The notes beneath the pieces were generated by a model. That model did not search any database, was not told where the DNA came from, and saw nothing but the letters and a program-made list of their open reading frames with translations. From contig JAZRTK010000018.1 of assembly GCA_045651985.1 (NCBI GenBank), positions 1 through 5,109 of the forward strand: a DNA stretch of 5,109 bases, in the 5' to 3' direction. This document shows, piece by piece, positions 4,370-5,109 of the stretch. The number at the start of each line of letters is the position of its first letter. Positions within the stretch are counted from its first letter, which is position 1. The position numbers and the translations under genes are program-made. The stretch is from SIG710 sp045651985. Lineage in GTDB: Bacteria > Bacillota > Clostridia > Oscillospirales > CAG-272.

Positions 4370-5109
4370 ATGCAATCATTGAAGTATCTTTATAGAATAG
4401 GACTTGGCCCATCGTCCTCACACACGATGGGGCCTGTGGCGGCGGCAAAGCGCTTTTTTTGTGAATGCCCCGACGCACCGTCTTACAAAATAATCCTCTA
4501 CGGCTCGCTCGCAAAGACCGGCCGCGGACACATGACCGACGTAGCACTCGGCAAGGTGTTTGAGGACAAGCAGTACGAAATAATATTCGACTACGACACC
4601 CCAACCGACCGTCACCCCAACACAATGGATTTTTGTGCCCTTGACGGCGAGCGCGAAATAAAACGCACTCGCTTTTACAGCATCGGCGGCGGCGAGGTAG
4701 TGGCAGAGGGAGAAGCAGCGGCTGAACACGCAAGCATCTACCCCCACCGCTCCTTCACCGAGATCTCAAAACTTTGCCGCACGAGAGATATTCGTCTTTG
4801 GCAGTACGTTGAAGAATGCGAGGGCGAGGAAATATGGGAATATCTCGCTGAGGTATGGCGCGTAATGCGTGAAGCCATAAAGCGCGGAATTGAAGCCGAG
4901 GGAATTTTACACGGCGGTCTCGGAACGCAGAGAAAGGCAAGATACCTCTTCCGCCAAAAGCACATTGACGAGAGCGAAGAGACCAAAATGAACCGCCTTA
5001 TCTGTGCCTACGCGTACGCCGTAAGCGAGGAAAACGCAGGTGGCGGAATTATAGTAACCGCTCCCACCTGTGGCGCTTGTGGAGTTGTTCCCGCGGTACT
5101 CAAATTCCT
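4370..5109 (+). CDS. sdaA: L-serine dehydratase, iron-sulfur single-chain type, 3' partial
   Basis: L-serine ammonia-lyase converts L-serine to pyruvate and ammonia in the cytoplasm with a [4Fe-4S] cluster that binds the substrate. The 246 codons present start with the family hallmark GPSSSHTMGP (13-22). They continue through the beta-type domain, with GSLAKTGRGHMTD and DRHPNTMDF typical of it, and enter the catalytic alpha-type domain (ILHGGLGTQRKARYL, then TAPTCGACGVVPAVL with C234 and C237). The frame is open to the window edge. Single-chain enzymes of this kind are about 400-450 residues, so roughly 150-200 residues are missing, including any later cluster cysteines. Both domains are in one reading frame, unlike the two-gene sdaAA/sdaAB form of many Bacillota. 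The start is fixed by AAGGAG six bases upstream and by the position of the GPSSSHT motif. A dedicated promoter and structured leader precede it. Confidence 0.93.
   Translation, partial: MQSLKYLYRIGLGPSSSHTMGPVAAAKRFFCECPDAPSYKIILYGSLAKTGRGHMTDVALGKVFEDKQYEIIFDYDTPTDRHPNTMDFCALDGEREIKRTRFYSIGGGEVVAEGEAAAEHASIYPHRSFTEISKLCRTRDIRLWQYVEECEGEEIWEYLAEVWRVMREAIKRGIEAEGILHGGLGTQRKARYLFRQKHIDESEETKMNRLICAYAYAVSEENAGGGIIVTAPTCGACGVVPAVLKF

Overview
The window looks like chromosomal DNA of an anaerobic, probably gut-type Clostridia (Bacillota; Oscillospiraceae/Lachnospiraceae-like). The grounds are a flavodoxin/double [4Fe-4S] ferredoxin fusion, an iron-sulfur-type L-serine dehydratase, AGGAG-type ribosome binding sites, and tightly packed genes that all read on the + strand. 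This is inferred from gene content; no rRNA or other taxonomic marker is present.

Layout: (A) 2-1955, a relatively AT-rich pair. A PP-loop ATPase of the N-acetyl-sugar amidotransferase (WbpG/PseA) type, whose start lies left of the window, overlaps by 53 bases a flavodoxin-ferredoxin fusion. (B) 1995-4222, a more GC-rich run of three closely spaced genes: a cytoplasmic GH43-like glycosidase, an aminoglycoside 3'-phosphotransferase-like kinase, and a small membrane protein of the CrtO (glycosyl-diaponeurosporenoate acyltransferase) family. (C) 4223-4369, a 147-bp intergenic region with a good sigma-A-type promoter, a palindrome over the predicted transcription start, a second hairpin and a possible Shine-Dalgarno-masking hairpin. 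(D) 4370-5109, the N-terminal 246 codons of a single-chain L-serine dehydratase cut by the right edge.

How the genes may work together: the A pair could be a nitrogen- or sulfur-transfer enzyme plus its electron donor, plausibly for an unusual sugar or small-molecule modification. In B, a glycosidase, a small-molecule kinase and a glycolipid acyltransferase-like protein are probably co-transcribed, but no shared pathway is evident. D is amino-acid catabolism (serine to pyruvate and ammonia) with its own promoter. The least ordinary points are the in-frame T TTA AAA slippery heptamer exactly at the overlap in A, the truncated N-terminal extension of the PP-loop protein, and the structured region before the serine dehydratase gene.
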